From contig JADJCM010000001.1 in NCBI GenBank assembly GCA_016703225.1, positions 1,890,134 through 1,954,133 on the forward strand: a DNA stretch of 64,000 bases, read 5' to 3'. Source of the stretch: Lysobacterales bacterium (GTDB taxonomy: Bacteria; Pseudomonadota; Gammaproteobacteria; Xanthomonadales; Ahniellaceae). A model generated the notes under the pieces. The model saw only the letters and a program-made list of their open reading frames with translations, was not told where the DNA came from and made no database searches. The position numbers were made by a program, and so were the translations under genes. Every line of letters begins with the position of its first letter. The stretch's first letter is position 1. Positions 41,358 to 49,948 of this stretch are shown here, piece after piece.

Positions 41358-42365
41358 TCAGCCGCCGGATTTCATGTTCCCTTCACGCTGCCACCATTCC
41401 TGCAGTCGCTGCAGGCCTTCGACGGTGCTGACCTTGGGCTGGTAGCCGAGGTCGCGTTTGGCGGCGTGGATGCTGAACCAGTGCGCGGTCGAAAGTTGCT
41501 CGACCAGAAAGCTCGTGAGCGGTGGTTCTTCTTGTTTGCCGAGGGTCTTGTAGAGCGTTTCGAAGCAGCGTGCGGCGACTCGCGCGATGGCCGGAGACAA
41601 GTGCTTGGTCACCGCTTCGCGGCCGCAGGCGCGCAGCAGGCGGTTGACCATTTCTTCGAGCGCGATCGGCTGGTCTTGCGAGATGAAATAGGCGCGACCG
41701 GCGCAGGCGCTGGACGGCGCCAGGCGATCGAGTGCGTCGAGATGCGCCTGCGCGGCGTTGTCGATGTAGATCGTGTCGATCTTCTTCGGCGGGCCGATGA
41801 AGCGTAGTTGTCCGGCCTTGGCGCGGGCCAGGATGCGCGGCAGCAGGTGGCGATCGCCCGGCCCCCAGATCAAGTGCGGGCGCAAGGCCACGGTCGCGAG
41901 CTTCGGCGAGTTTGCCGCCAGCGCGCGCTGTTCGGCGACGGCCTTGGTCGCTGGATAGTGCGCCTTGAACTGGCTGGCGTAGGGCAGGCTCTCGTTGCCG
42001 CCTTCGATGTCGTGACCGGCATGCACCACGCTGGGCGTCGAGGTGTGCACCAGTTTGCCGACGCCGTTCAGTTCGCAGGCGCCGATCACCGCCATGGTGC
42101 CGCCGATGTTGGTGCGGCTGAACTCGTCGAAATGGCCCCAGATGCCGGCGAGCGCGGCGGTGTGGATCACCGCGTCGCAGCCCTTGCTGGCGGCGAGCAC
42201 GCTGTCGAGCGCGGCGACGTCGCCCTGCACCTGACGCACGCCGAGCGCGGACAGCGCGCCATAGTGCGAACGCGACAAGCTGACGACGTCGTCGCCACGC
42301 GCCTTGAGCAGGCGGCAGATGGCACTGCCGAGAAATCCGCCGCCGCCGGTGACCAGGACTTTCAT
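41358..42365 (-). CDS. oleD: OleD-type NAD(P)-dependent 2-alkyl-3-ketoalkanoate reductase
   Basis: 335 residues, extended SDR/3beta-HSD fold. TGGGGFLGSAICRLL binds the cofactor, AVIHTAALAGIWG, YPATKAVAEQ is YxxxK and RPHLIWGPGDRHLLPRI is typical of NSDHL/OleD enzymes. OleD reduces the beta-ketoacid from OleA condensation to a beta-hydroxy acid. It is last in the gene order oleB-oleC-oleD on the minus strand, 18 bases after oleC, which supports the specific name over a general epimerase. Confidence 0.88.
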   Translation of the reverse strand: MKVLVTGGGGFLGSAICRLLKARGDDVVSLSRSHYGALSALGVRQVQGDVAALDSVLAASKGCDAVIHTAALAGIWGHFDEFSRTNIGGTMAVIGACELNGVGKLVHTSTPSVVHAGHDIEGGNESLPYASQFKAHYPATKAVAEQRALAANSPKLATVALRPHLIWGPGDRHLLPRILARAKAGQLRFIGPPKKIDTIYIDNAAQAHLDALDRLAPSSACAGRAYFISQDQPIALEEMVNRLLRACGREAVTKHLSPAIARVAARCFETLYKTLGKQEEPPLTSFLVEQLSTAHWFSIHAAKRDLGYQPKVSTVEGLQRLQEWWQREGNMKSGG

Positions 42366-42383
42366 GGGCTGCTCCGTGGTTGC

Positions 42384-44075
42384 TCAGGTGAGACCGAGAT
42401 CGGCCTTGTCGGCGCGCTTCAAGGCCCAGCGTGCAAGTGCGATGCGGTCGATCTTGGCGTTGTGGCGGATATCGACCGGGAATCCTGGATGCCGCCAGTA
42501 GTGGCGGATCACGTTGGTCGCTTCGTTGCGCAGCGAGAGGTCGCGCAACTCGAAGCGGATCCGTTTCCATTCCGCTGTCGAGACATCCTGCGCCAGTTCG
42601 ACGCAGATGCCCGGTACCGCCTTGCCGTGCACGCGCACGCCGACCAGCGCAGTTCGTCGTACCTTCGGGTGCACGTTGAACACGCCTTCGACGATTTCCG
42701 GATAGAACACGCCATTGCCGGTCTCGACCCGGTGTGCCTTGCGCCCGGCGTACCAGAGCCGGCCCTGTGCATCGAAGTAGCCGACGTCGCCCATGCGGTG
42801 CCAGATGCGACCACCCTGCGTGATCTTGGCGAGTCGGGTCGCGGAGGCGCGGGCGAAGTAGGCCTCGGTCGTGGTCGGCCCGCAGACGACGATTTCGCCG
42901 ATCGCGCCGGGCAGCACCTCGGTCGCGGGCCCAAAGGCGTCGATCGCCTCGTCGGTGACCTTGATCAGGCGCACCTGATTGGTCGGCAGCGGCTTGCCGA
43001 CGCAGATGCCTTCGCCGCGATTGGTGCGTTCGGCCAGCGCCAGGATTTCGCGGCTCTCAATCGTGCAAACCGGCAGGCACTCGGTGGCGCCGTAGGGCGT
43101 GAAGATTTCGGCGTCGTCGGGCAGCATCGTGCGCAGCCGTTGCACGGTCTTCGGCGTCACCGGCGCGCCGGCGGAAATCACCCGCTTCACGCTGCCGAGG
43201 CGCTTGCCGGTGCTGGCACCGAAGTGGGCGAGCACTTCGACCAGTGCCGGCGATCCGAACAGCGTGGTCACGCCGTACTTCTCGATCGTGTTCACCAGCT
43301 TGACCGGATCGGCGCTGCCGGGCTTGGTCGGGTCCATGTCCGGAATCACGCTGGTCATGCCCAGTGCCGGATCGAACAGTGCGAACGGCGGAAACGTCGG
43401 CAGGTCGATCTCGCCGGGCTGGATGCGGAATGCGGCGCGGATGGCGATGATCTGTGCGAGGAAATGCCGATGCTGGTACTCGACGCCCTTGGGCACGCCG
43501 GTGGCGCCGCTGGTGAACAGGATCGCGGCCAGCGCGTCGGGCGCCATCGCTGCCGGCGGCACCGGGCCGTGCTTGTCGCCGAGCGCGCGGATCTGCTCGT
43601 ACAGCGCGCCGCCCCAGAACAGGCGCGAGCCGTTCACGGTGATGCGCTGCTTGATCGTGGAGCGACCCCAGCCGAGCAGCACGCGCCCGACGTGCGCCAT
43701 CGGCACGCCGATGAAGGCCTGCGGCCGCGCCTCGTTCAGGCTTTGGCGCAACGCGCGGCGGTCGATACCGGGGTCGATCAGGATCGGCACCGCGCCGGCG
43801 CGAAACAGCGCGAACATCAGCACGAACAACTCGATGCTCGGACGCACCATCAGTGCCGTGCGCACGCCCGGTCCGATGCCGTAGGCGATCAGTCCGGAGG
43901 CGACGATGCCGACCTCGTGTTCGAGTTCGGCGTAGCTCAAGGTCTTGTAGATCGCCACGCCGACGGCGTCGCGTCCGACCGGGCAGTGGATCGCGGCGCG
44001 CGTGGGTTGGCGCGAGGCCATGAAGCTCAGGCTGGCGGCGATGTTGCCGGTGGATGTGCTGCCGCTTGCGGTCAT
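42384..44075 (-). CDS. oleC: OleC-type beta-lactone synthetase
   Basis: 563 residues, AMP-forming ligase fold. The P-loop LFTSGATGVPKGVEYQH, then FTPYGATECLPVC (A5), HRMGDVGYFDAQGRLWYAGR (A7/A8) and the C-terminal lysine in HNAKIDRIALARWA. The insertion of sequences such as RKAHRVETGNGVFYPEIVE matches OleC. It converts beta-hydroxy acids to beta-lactones with ATP, the third step of the long-chain olefin pathway. The start overlaps the oleB stop by four bases. Confidence 0.9.
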   Translation of the reverse strand: MTASGSTSTGNIAASLSFMASRQPTRAAIHCPVGRDAVGVAIYKTLSYAELEHEVGIVASGLIAYGIGPGVRTALMVRPSIELFVLMFALFRAGAVPILIDPGIDRRALRQSLNEARPQAFIGVPMAHVGRVLLGWGRSTIKQRITVNGSRLFWGGALYEQIRALGDKHGPVPPAAMAPDALAAILFTSGATGVPKGVEYQHRHFLAQIIAIRAAFRIQPGEIDLPTFPPFALFDPALGMTSVIPDMDPTKPGSADPVKLVNTIEKYGVTTLFGSPALVEVLAHFGASTGKRLGSVKRVISAGAPVTPKTVQRLRTMLPDDAEIFTPYGATECLPVCTIESREILALAERTNRGEGICVGKPLPTNQVRLIKVTDEAIDAFGPATEVLPGAIGEIVVCGPTTTEAYFARASATRLAKITQGGRIWHRMGDVGYFDAQGRLWYAGRKAHRVETGNGVFYPEIVEGVFNVHPKVRRTALVGVRVHGKAVPGICVELAQDVSTAEWKRIRFELRDLSLRNEATNVIRHYWRHPGFPVDIRHNAKIDRIALARWALKRADKADLGLT

Positions 44076-44980
44076 CGCAGCACCGCCTTCGCACCGCGAT
44101 CAAGAAACGCGCGCACCGCCGGCACGATGCGCTCGTGCGCATCCTCCAGCACATAGTGGCCGGCGTCTTCGTAGACCTTGACTTCGGCTTGCGGCAGCTT
44201 CTCGCGCCAGCTGGCGAGGAAGGCGTCGTCGAACACGAAATCGTGACGACCCCAATGGATCTGCGCCGGCAGCGTCGCGAACTGCGCCAAGTCGCGACCG
44301 GTCTGCTCGATCAGGGCGTAGCCGGGGTCGCTCGGCTGCAGCGGAATGTCCTGCACGAAGCGCAAGGTGGCAATGCGGTGGGCGGGCGTGTCGTAGGGCG
44401 ACAGCAGCGCGTCACGCGTCGCCGCATCGAGCTTGCGACGCACGCCGAAGTACGCGGCGCCGCGGGCGAAGGCATTGCAGCGCGTGATCAGCCAGGCGCC
44501 AAACGCAGAGTCGCGGCCGAGCTTGAGCGTGAAGGGCAGGCGCAACGATTTCGGATTCGGGAACGCCGCGGTGTTGAGGATCACCAGTCGCGCGATGCGT
44601 TCCGGGTGGCGGCAGGCGTAGGCCATGCCGATCATGCCGCCCCAGTCGTGCAGCACCAGCGTGTGGCCGTTGGCGGGCAGGCCGCGTTCGTCGATCAGGA
44701 ACTGCATCAGCCGTTCCAGATCTTCGACGCGACGTTCCAGCCGATACGAATAACGGTCGTCGCCGGGCTTGTCGGAGAAGCCCATGCCGATGTGGTCAGG
44801 CGCGATGCAGCGATAGCCGTCGCGCAGCCCGGCAACCAGGCGCCGGTAGTAGTAGCTCCACGACGGATTGCCGTGCAGCATCAGCACCGGTGCACCGCTG
44901 CCCTCGTCCAGATAGTGCTGGCGCAATTGGTCCGGATGCGTGTGGAACTGCGACGCAAACGGGTAGTCGGGCAGGGACAA
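44072..44980 (-). CDS. oleB: OleB-type beta-lactone decarboxylase (haloalkane-dehalogenase-like hydrolase)
   Basis: 302 residues. Alpha/beta hydrolase with MLHGNPSWSYYYRRL, nucleophile Asp about 112 in LVLHDWGGMIGMAY, acid near HWGRHDFVFDD and histidine in EDAGHYVLED, the Asp-His layout of haloalkane dehalogenases and OleB. In the pathway it releases CO2 from the beta-lactone to leave a cis-olefin. The frame at its 5' side reaches minC, divergent by about 190-230 bases, with no oleA between. Naming rests on the neighbouring oleC and oleD. Confidence 0.87.
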   Translation of the reverse strand: MSLPDYPFASQFHTHPDQLRQHYLDEGSGAPVLMLHGNPSWSYYYRRLVAGLRDGYRCIAPDHIGMGFSDKPGDDRYSYRLERRVEDLERLMQFLIDERGLPANGHTLVLHDWGGMIGMAYACRHPERIARLVILNTAAFPNPKSLRLPFTLKLGRDSAFGAWLITRCNAFARGAAYFGVRRKLDAATRDALLSPYDTPAHRIATLRFVQDIPLQPSDPGYALIEQTGRDLAQFATLPAQIHWGRHDFVFDDAFLASWREKLPQAEVKVYEDAGHYVLEDAHERIVPAVRAFLDRGAKAVLR

Positions 44981-45040
44981 GGGGCGGGCATCCGTCGGAG
45001 CGGACCCCGATTCTACGCAAACGCGAGCGCCATCGAAGCC

Positions 45041-45068
45041 TTGACGACTCGAACTTTATCGGTATTGC
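45041..45068 (+). promoter_or_regulatory. Possible sigma-70 promoter for minCDE
   Basis: TTGACG (45041-45046), 16 bases, TATTGC (45063-45068), ~100-145 bases before minC. A hairpin GCGACC-GCTTGT-GGTCGC (45075-45092) and another CCGGC-TATTTT-GCCGG (45131-45146) follow within the leader. Both elements fall in the oleB-minC intergenic stretch. Confidence 0.35.
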
Positions 45069-45212
45069 AAAGGCGCGACCGCTTGTGGTCGCTCGCAGCC
45101 CGGACGCGGACATGTTCACGGACCCTGATTCCGGCTATTTTGCCGGCTGTTTCAGCGTCTGCAGCAACTCGTGCGAACCCGAAAATCTCCGCCGTCCGCA
45201 GCGGCCGCCCGC

Positions 45213-45992
45213 ATGGCGGCCACACCCGAAGACCTGTTCGTTCCTGCTTCTGGCACGGCGCCGCCGGCGCTGGCGGAGTTGCGTTTCGGCGCGATCGGCG
45301 TCGGCCAGTTGAAACCGCTCAGCGCCGATCCGGCGTTGCTGTTCGCCGAAATCGAGGCGCGCGTGCAGGCGGCGGTGCAGTTGCTCGAATTCGCGCCGGT
45401 CGTGCTCGATCTGTCGGCGCTGCAGCCATTGCCCGCGGTGCCAGCGATGCGCGCCCTGCTCGATGCGGTGCACGCTGGCGGTTTGCGACCGGTGGGACTG
45501 GCGAGCGCGGATGAGGCGACCGCGGCGCTGGCGCGCGAGCTCGACTTGCCGCTGTTCGCGAAGTTTCGTGCGCAGCGCGAAGTGGCCGCAGCGATCGCCG
45601 TCGCCGCGGAGTCGGCGGTCGAACCGGCGCCCGAAGCGGCGCCGACCGAGGTCGCGGCGCGTGCACCCGGCCAGCACCACGCCGAGCCGGTGCGTTCCGG
45701 CCAGCGTCTGTATGCGCGTGGTACCGATCTCACGGTTGCGGCAATGGTCGGCCACGGTGCCGAAGTGATCGCCGATGGCTCGATCCATCTCTACGGCGTG
45801 CTGCGCGGACGCGCGCTCGCCGGCGCCCGCGGCGACGCCAGCGCGCGCATCTACTGTCAGAACTTCCAGGCCGAGCTGATCGCCATCGCCGGCCAGTACC
45901 GCGTATTCGAGGAGCCCGCCGCCGATCTGCACGGACACGCCGTGCAGGCCTGGCTCGAAGGCGACCGGCTCATGGTTGCGGCATTGCATTGA
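45213..45992 (+). CDS. minC: Septum-site inhibitor MinC
   Basis: 259 residues from the ATG at 45213; a GTG at 45171 would add 14 residues. The N-terminal domain (ELRFGAIGVGQLKPL to LPLFAKFRAQR) should inhibit FtsZ; an Ala/Pro/Glu-rich linker follows; the C-terminal beta-helix has RSGQRLYARGTDLTVAAMV, GAEVIADGSIHLYGVLRGRA and ARIYCQNFQAELIAIAGQYR, the dimer and MinD-binding part. With MinD it forms the polar inhibitor of cell division. First gene of minC-minD-minE. Confidence 0.93.
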   Translation: MAATPEDLFVPASGTAPPALAELRFGAIGVGQLKPLSADPALLFAEIEARVQAAVQLLEFAPVVLDLSALQPLPAVPAMRALLDAVHAGGLRPVGLASADEATAALARELDLPLFAKFRAQREVAAAIAVAAESAVEPAPEAAPTEVAARAPGQHHAEPVRSGQRLYARGTDLTVAAMVGHGAEVIADGSIHLYGVLRGRALAGARGDASARIYCQNFQAELIAIAGQYRVFEEPAADLHGHAVQAWLEGDRLMVAALH

Positions 45993-46022
45993 TCCCCCAC
46001 TTTCGTCGATGGAGTAGTTGTC

Positions 46023-46835
46023 TTGGCTGAAATCATTGTGGTGACCTCGGGCAAGGGTGGCGTCGGCAAGACCACCACCAGCGCCAGCGTTGCGGTCGGG
46101 CTGGCGCGGCGCGGCAAGCGCGTGGTGGTGATCGACTTCGACGTCGGCCTGCGCAACCTGGATCTGATCATGGGCTGCGAGCGGCGCGTGGTGTACGACT
46201 TCGTCAACGTCATCCAGGGCGAATGCACGCTCAAGCAGGCGTTGATCAAGGACAAGCGCCTCGACAACCTGTTCGTGCTCGCGGCCTCGCAGACGCGCGA
46301 CAAGGATGCCTTGACCAAGGAAGGCGTCGAAGGCGTGCTCAAAGGGCTCAAGGAGATGGACTTCGAGTACATCGTCTGCGACTCGCCGGCCGGCATCGAG
46401 AAGGGTGCGTTCCTGGCGATGTACTTCGCCGACCGCGCGGTGGTGGTGGTGAATCCGGAAGTGTCCTCGGTGCGCGACTCCGATCGCATCCTCGGCCTGC
46501 TCGCGAGCAAGACCCGCCACGCCGAGACCGGCGAGCGCGTGGTCGCGCAACACCTGCTGCTGACCCGCTACAACCCCGAGCGCGTGGTGCGCGGCGACAT
46601 GATGAGCATCGCTGACGTGCAGGAGATCCTCGGTCTCGACGTGCTCGGCGTGGTGCCGGAATCGGACACCGTGCTGGCCGGATCGAACGCCGGCACGCCG
46701 GTGATCCTCGACCCCGCATCGCAGGCCGGCCAGGCCTACGACGACGCGGTCGCACGTCTGCTTGGCGAATCGGTACCGATGCGTTTCACCGATGCGCAGA
46801 AGAAGGGTTTCCTCACGCGGCTGTTCGGAGGCTGA
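46023..46835 (+). CDS. minD: Septum-site ATPase MinD
   Basis: 270 residues from the TTG at 46023. Deviant Walker A TSGKGGVGKTTTSASVAVGLA, Walker-type VIDFDVGLRNLDLIMGCERR, CDSPAGIEKGAF and VVNPEVSSVRDSDRILG, with the C-terminal amphipathic membrane helix MRFTDAQKKGFLTRLFGG (two parts). ATP-bound MinD dimers coat the membrane and recruit MinC. 30 bases after minC; minE follows one base beyond its stop. Confidence 0.97.
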   Translation: MAEIIVVTSGKGGVGKTTTSASVAVGLARRGKRVVVIDFDVGLRNLDLIMGCERRVVYDFVNVIQGECTLKQALIKDKRLDNLFVLAASQTRDKDALTKEGVEGVLKGLKEMDFEYIVCDSPAGIEKGAFLAMYFADRAVVVVNPEVSSVRDSDRILGLLASKTRHAETGERVVAQHLLLTRYNPERVVRGDMMSIADVQEILGLDVLGVVPESDTVLAGSNAGTPVILDPASQAGQAYDDAVARLLGESVPMRFTDAQKKGFLTRLFGG

Positions 46836-46836
46836 C

Positions 46837-47097
46837 ATGGGCATCTTCGATTTCCTCAAGCCGCGCGCGCCGAACTCGGCATCGCTCGCCAAGGAACGCC
46901 TGCGCATCATCGTCGCCCAGGAGCGCGCGCAGCGAGGAGCGCCCGACTACCTGCCGACCTTGCGCCGCGAGTTGCTGGAAGTGCTCAAGAAGTACGTCAA
47001 CGTCGACCCCGATGCGATCCAGGTCAAGCTCAGCCAGGAAGGCGGTCACGAGTTGCTGGAGCTCTCGGTGGCGTTGCCGGACAAGCCGGGTCACTGA
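46837..47097 (+). CDS. minE: Topological specificity factor MinE
   Basis: 86 residues from the ATG at 46837. The N-terminal amphipathic segment MGIFDFLKPR, the MinD-stimulating helix ASLAKERLRIIVAQERAQRG and the C-terminal dimer domain (LRRELLEVLKKYVNVDPDAIQVKL) are all typical. It drives MinD ATP hydrolysis and pole-to-pole oscillation. Slightly longer in-frame starts lie inside minD. Confidence 0.97.
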   Translation: MGIFDFLKPRAPNSASLAKERLRIIVAQERAQRGAPDYLPTLRRELLEVLKKYVNVDPDAIQVKLSQEGGHELLELSVALPDKPGH

Positions 47098-47103
47098 TCT
47101 CGA

Positions 47104-47934
47104 TCAGAGTGTCGCGCGCTTCGGCAGCGCGCCGGCGAGCAGCGCGCGCAGCAACTGCGCACCGAGCGCGAGGAACGCCAGCGGCAGCACGATCGACTGC
47201 AATAGGAACACTACCGCGAGCGTGACCAGTGGTTCGGCGGCGTGTTCGACGATGGCGCGGATGCGCTCGACGCGTTCGCGCACATCGATCCCGGCCTTGG
47301 CCGAATCCCACCAGCGCGTGATCTGTTCGCCGATGCCCGCAGGTTCGGGTGTGGGTTCCGGGGCCGCTGCGGCTTCGGCGGCGTCGCTGCTGAGTTGCAG
47401 AGACGCCTTGGCCGCCTCGAACTCCGGTGTCAGCAAGCTGCGATCAACCAGCGCCGTTGCCAGCGCGAATCCGGGGACCAGGAATCGCAAGGCCAGTGCG
47501 AGCACCAGCGCACGCGCGGCGGGTGCTTGCAGCGAAATCGCCCGCGACCAGAACCGCGCCACGAACCACAGCGTCGCCGCGGCACTGAGTACGAGGTTCA
47601 GCAGCAGGCTGTCGGACAATTGCAACGCAAACTTCTGGATGCCGAGCGCGGTGAGCGCAGTGAAGGCGAGCGTCGAGAACTGTTCGAGCAGGTCGTTCAG
47701 CGGATCGAGCAGCTCGCCCGGGCTGACGGAGACGCCGACGCCGACCGGGGACACCGAGACATCCGCGTCCTGCACCAGCGAGATCACCCCGTTGAGCGAG
47801 CGCGCGATCGCGAAGGTCGCGAAGCTGCGCTTGAACGCGGCGTCGAGTTCACTGGCTGCAACGCGATCGAGCACGCCGAGCCAGGCCAAGGCGACGGCGA
47901 TGATCAGCGCGATTGCGGCGATGCGAGCGCGCAT
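47104..47934 (-). CDS. Integral membrane protein of unknown function
   Basis: 276 residues from the ATG at 47932-47934. Hydrophobic segments near residues 4-20, 95-120, 140-165 and 235-265; N-terminal helix could be a signal anchor. The region between holds a likely periplasmic part with VSVSPVGVGVSVSPGELLD, and an acidic, Pro-rich loop (AAAAPEPTPEPAG). I do not recognise a family. It is convergent with minE, six bases apart. Confidence 0.6.
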   Translation of the reverse strand: MRARIAAIALIIAVALAWLGVLDRVAASELDAAFKRSFATFAIARSLNGVISLVQDADVSVSPVGVGVSVSPGELLDPLNDLLEQFSTLAFTALTALGIQKFALQLSDSLLLNLVLSAAATLWFVARFWSRAISLQAPAARALVLALALRFLVPGFALATALVDRSLLTPEFEAAKASLQLSSDAAEAAAAPEPTPEPAGIGEQITRWWDSAKAGIDVRERVERIRAIVEHAAEPLVTLAVVFLLQSIVLPLAFLALGAQLLRALLAGALPKRATL

Positions 47935-48098
47935 CAGTGGCGGGCACCAGTGCGCAGGCTGCGTGGGCGATGCGGCAGTCGGATCATGGCGGTCTGCTCC
48001 TGCGCGGTCCGGGCCGCCATGGTTCCCCCTCGTCGCGCCGCTGGCAAGCACTCGCGGCTAGAATCGTCGCGGACTTCGACAGCAGGAGGGGATCGCGA

Positions 48099-48476
48099 AT
48101 GGACAAACCCACGGGCGCCGGCGGCACGCCGGGCGGCATTCCGATGTTCCTGATCGGCTTCGTCATGGCGGTGGCGGGTGGTTACCTGCTGACCAGCCAA
48201 GTCACGGTCACCAGCGGATTCTGGGCGTTGTGGGGCTACAACAGCTTCGGCCTGTCGCTGCTGCCGTTCATCGTCGGCGTGTTGATGCTGTTCTTCGACG
48301 GCCGCTCGAAAGTGGGCTGGCTGCTGCTGATTGCGGGGGTGGTGGTCATCCTCGCCGGGGTCATCATGAACCTGCGCATCTACTTTGAACCGACCAGCCT
48401 GTTCAACACACTGACCATGCTGTTCCTGCTCGCCGGCGGCATTGGCCTGTTGGCGCGTTCGCTGCGCTCCGCTTGA
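48099..48476 (+). CDS. Small integral membrane protein
   Basis: 125 residues from the ATG at 48099 preceded by AGGAGGGG. Four hydrophobic helices (about residues 16-33, 45-68, 72-92 and 100-118), with GGTPGGIPMFLIGFVMAVAGGYLL and LLPFIVGVLMLFFDGRSKVGW (in parts) between. I remember similar ~125-residue proteins as conserved hypotheticals in Xanthomonadales; no function is assigned. Stands alone on the plus strand. Confidence 0.7.
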   Translation: MDKPTGAGGTPGGIPMFLIGFVMAVAGGYLLTSQVTVTSGFWALWGYNSFGLSLLPFIVGVLMLFFDGRSKVGWLLLIAGVVVILAGVIMNLRIYFEPTSLFNTLTMLFLLAGGIGLLARSLRSA

Positions 48477-48532
48477 TACCGCGGCCCGCGGTTTGGGCGT
48501 AGCATTCGGTCACACCCGTCCCGGTTCACGCA

Positions 48533-49012
48533 ATGGCCAACGCCCGCACTCGCTTCGACACCATCGCCGACTACATGGTGCGCCGCCATGAGGCGACTGC
48601 GGGCATGTTGTACGGGAAGCAAGCGGTGTTGCTGCACGGTGAGCCGTTCATGGTCTACCACTTCGACGGCGTCGCGTTTCGCCTGCAGGGCCGCGCGCGG
48701 CTGAAGGCGACCACGCTCGCCGGTGCGCGATACTGGGATCCGAAGGGAGGCGACCTGCCCAACATGAACTGGGTCAGCGTGCCGACCGCGCACTTCCTGC
48801 GCTGGGACGGCTTCGCTATCGACGCCATGCACCAGATCAAGGACGGCGTCGGCAAGCGCCCGGTCGCCGCGCCCGTCGTCGGCCCGCCACCCGCACCCCC
48901 GGCGTCCACGCGCTGGGCCGAAAACATCCAGGCCCTGCTCGCCAAGATCCAGGCCCTGCAACTCGCCCCCCAGGAAGCAAGGCCGGAGAAGAAGCTGGGG
49001 CGGTTTGGGTAG
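48533..49012 (+). CDS. Hypothetical protein, possibly TfoX-N-like
   Basis: 159 residues. Residues ~5-100 have a small alpha/beta pattern (ATAGMLYGKQAVLLHGEPF, YHFDGVAFRLQGRARLK, AGARYWDPKGGDLPN, WVSVPTAHFLRWDGFAIDAM), which resembles the MmcQ/YjbR and TfoX N-terminal fold but not enough for a firm call. The C-terminal ~50 residues are Pro/Ala-rich then a short helix. No export signal. 56 bases after the membrane protein gene. Confidence 0.55.
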   Translation: MANARTRFDTIADYMVRRHEATAGMLYGKQAVLLHGEPFMVYHFDGVAFRLQGRARLKATTLAGARYWDPKGGDLPNMNWVSVPTAHFLRWDGFAIDAMHQIKDGVGKRPVAAPVVGPPPAPPASTRWAENIQALLAKIQALQLAPQEARPEKKLGRFG

Positions 49013-49056
49013 GGAATCGCGACCGGAGGCTGCTCCGGCCAGCGCGGCGAGTGCAT

Positions 49057-49110
49057 GTGGGTAATGAGGGTAGTGTGGGTGATGTGGGTGATGTGGGTGA
49101 TGTGGGTGAT
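49057..49110 (+). repeat. 9-bp tandem repeat
   Basis: Six units of a nine-base motif: two variants, then four perfect GTGGGTGAT copies from 49075 to 49110. The repeat then runs into GTGGGTCCG, the head of a REPIN. It may have arisen by slippage on the REP head. Nine-base units keep reading frame, but no gene covers the tract. Confidence 0.85.
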
Positions 49111-49175
49111 GTGGGTCCGGCTTCAGCCGGACGCTCCTCGGCTGCGCAGAAGCGTTCGGCTGAAGCCGAACCCAC
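49111..49175. repeat. REPIN (paired inverted REP element)
   Basis: 65 bases starting GTGGGT and ending ACCCAC, with two internal palindromes (TCCGGC-TTCA-GCCGGA-like and TTCGGC-TGAA-GCCGAA-like) arranged head to head. It lies between two gene ends, typical of REPs. The nearest similar element is at 11416-11546. Confidence 0.7.
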
Positions 49176-49195
49176 AAATCTCCAGCTGCGATTGC

Positions 49196-49945
49196 CTACC
49201 CCTGGCCCAGCGCCCCGATCTCCCGCTTCGCTGCCTCGAAGAACTCGCGCTCCTTCTTGCGGTAGTAAGCGGGTGCGGTTTTTTCGCGTTTGAGGATGCC
49301 TTCGTAGGTGTTGCGCGCGTCTGCCACGCGGCCGGTCTTGGCGAGCAGGCGCGCGTAGCGCAGGCGGGCTTCTTCGCCGGGGTAGGAGAGTTCGAGCACG
49401 CGGTACTCGTCGAGCGCTTTGTCGGACTCTCCCAGGGCTTCGAGGGTGGTGGCGTAGAGCAGGTGGCCGTCGTTGGACTTGAAGTCCGGATGCTTCGCGA
49501 TCAGGTGCTCGAGCGTTGCGCGCGTTTCCGCGAACAGGCCGAGGCCGGATTCGGCGTGGGCGCGGCCGAGCAGGAAGCTTGGGTCATCGGCATAGGGCCC
49601 GCTCAGGCAGCGCTCGTAGAGCACGCGTGCGTTCTGGTAGTCGCCGAGCTGCAGGCACTCCTCGGCGAGGCGAATGCGGTTCTGCACGGTGTCGGCGACT
49701 TCGAGCTGCGCCGCGATCTCGCGCTTGCGCTTCTCCGGGTCGATCGCGCGCGCGACGTTCGCAACCACGCGCCGGGTGGCGCGGCTGTTGCGCATCTCCG
49801 GCAGGATTTCGACCAGGAAATAGGCGAGACAGCCCACGAACGAGCCGATCAGGATGATGATCGGCCAGTACTGCACGCGGCCGGTGCGGACCGCGTGCGC
49901 GATGCACGCGATCTGCAGGATGGCCGAGAGCACGAGGAAGGGCAT
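49196..49945 (-). CDS. Membrane-anchored tetratricopeptide protein
   Basis: 249 residues. Two N-terminal hydrophobic helices (about 3-18 and 26-46) then a charged stretch and TPR-like helix pairs: RIRLAEECLQLGDYQNARVLYERCL, PSFLLGRAHAESGLGLFAETRATLE, LLYATTLEALGESDKALDEY and LRYARLLAKTGRVADARNTYEGIL (read in parts). Predicted to be a membrane scaffold facing the cytoplasm. It sits directly after the M28 peptidase gene (3 bases), so likely the same transcript. Confidence 0.8.
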   Translation of the reverse strand: MPFLVLSAILQIACIAHAVRTGRVQYWPIIILIGSFVGCLAYFLVEILPEMRNSRATRRVVANVARAIDPEKRKREIAAQLEVADTVQNRIRLAEECLQLGDYQNARVLYERCLSGPYADDPSFLLGRAHAESGLGLFAETRATLEHLIAKHPDFKSNDGHLLYATTLEALGESDKALDEYRVLELSYPGEEARLRYARLLAKTGRVADARNTYEGILKREKTAPAYYRKKEREFFEAAKREIGALGQG

Positions 49946-49948
49946 GAC

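Noticed and set aside
41808..44156. 782-codon plus-strand frame
   Set aside because: Antisense of oleD and oleC; those genes have complete active-site motifs.
49057..49110. Possible CRISPR array
   Set aside because: Units are nine bases with no spacers; it is a simple tandem repeat beside a REP element.
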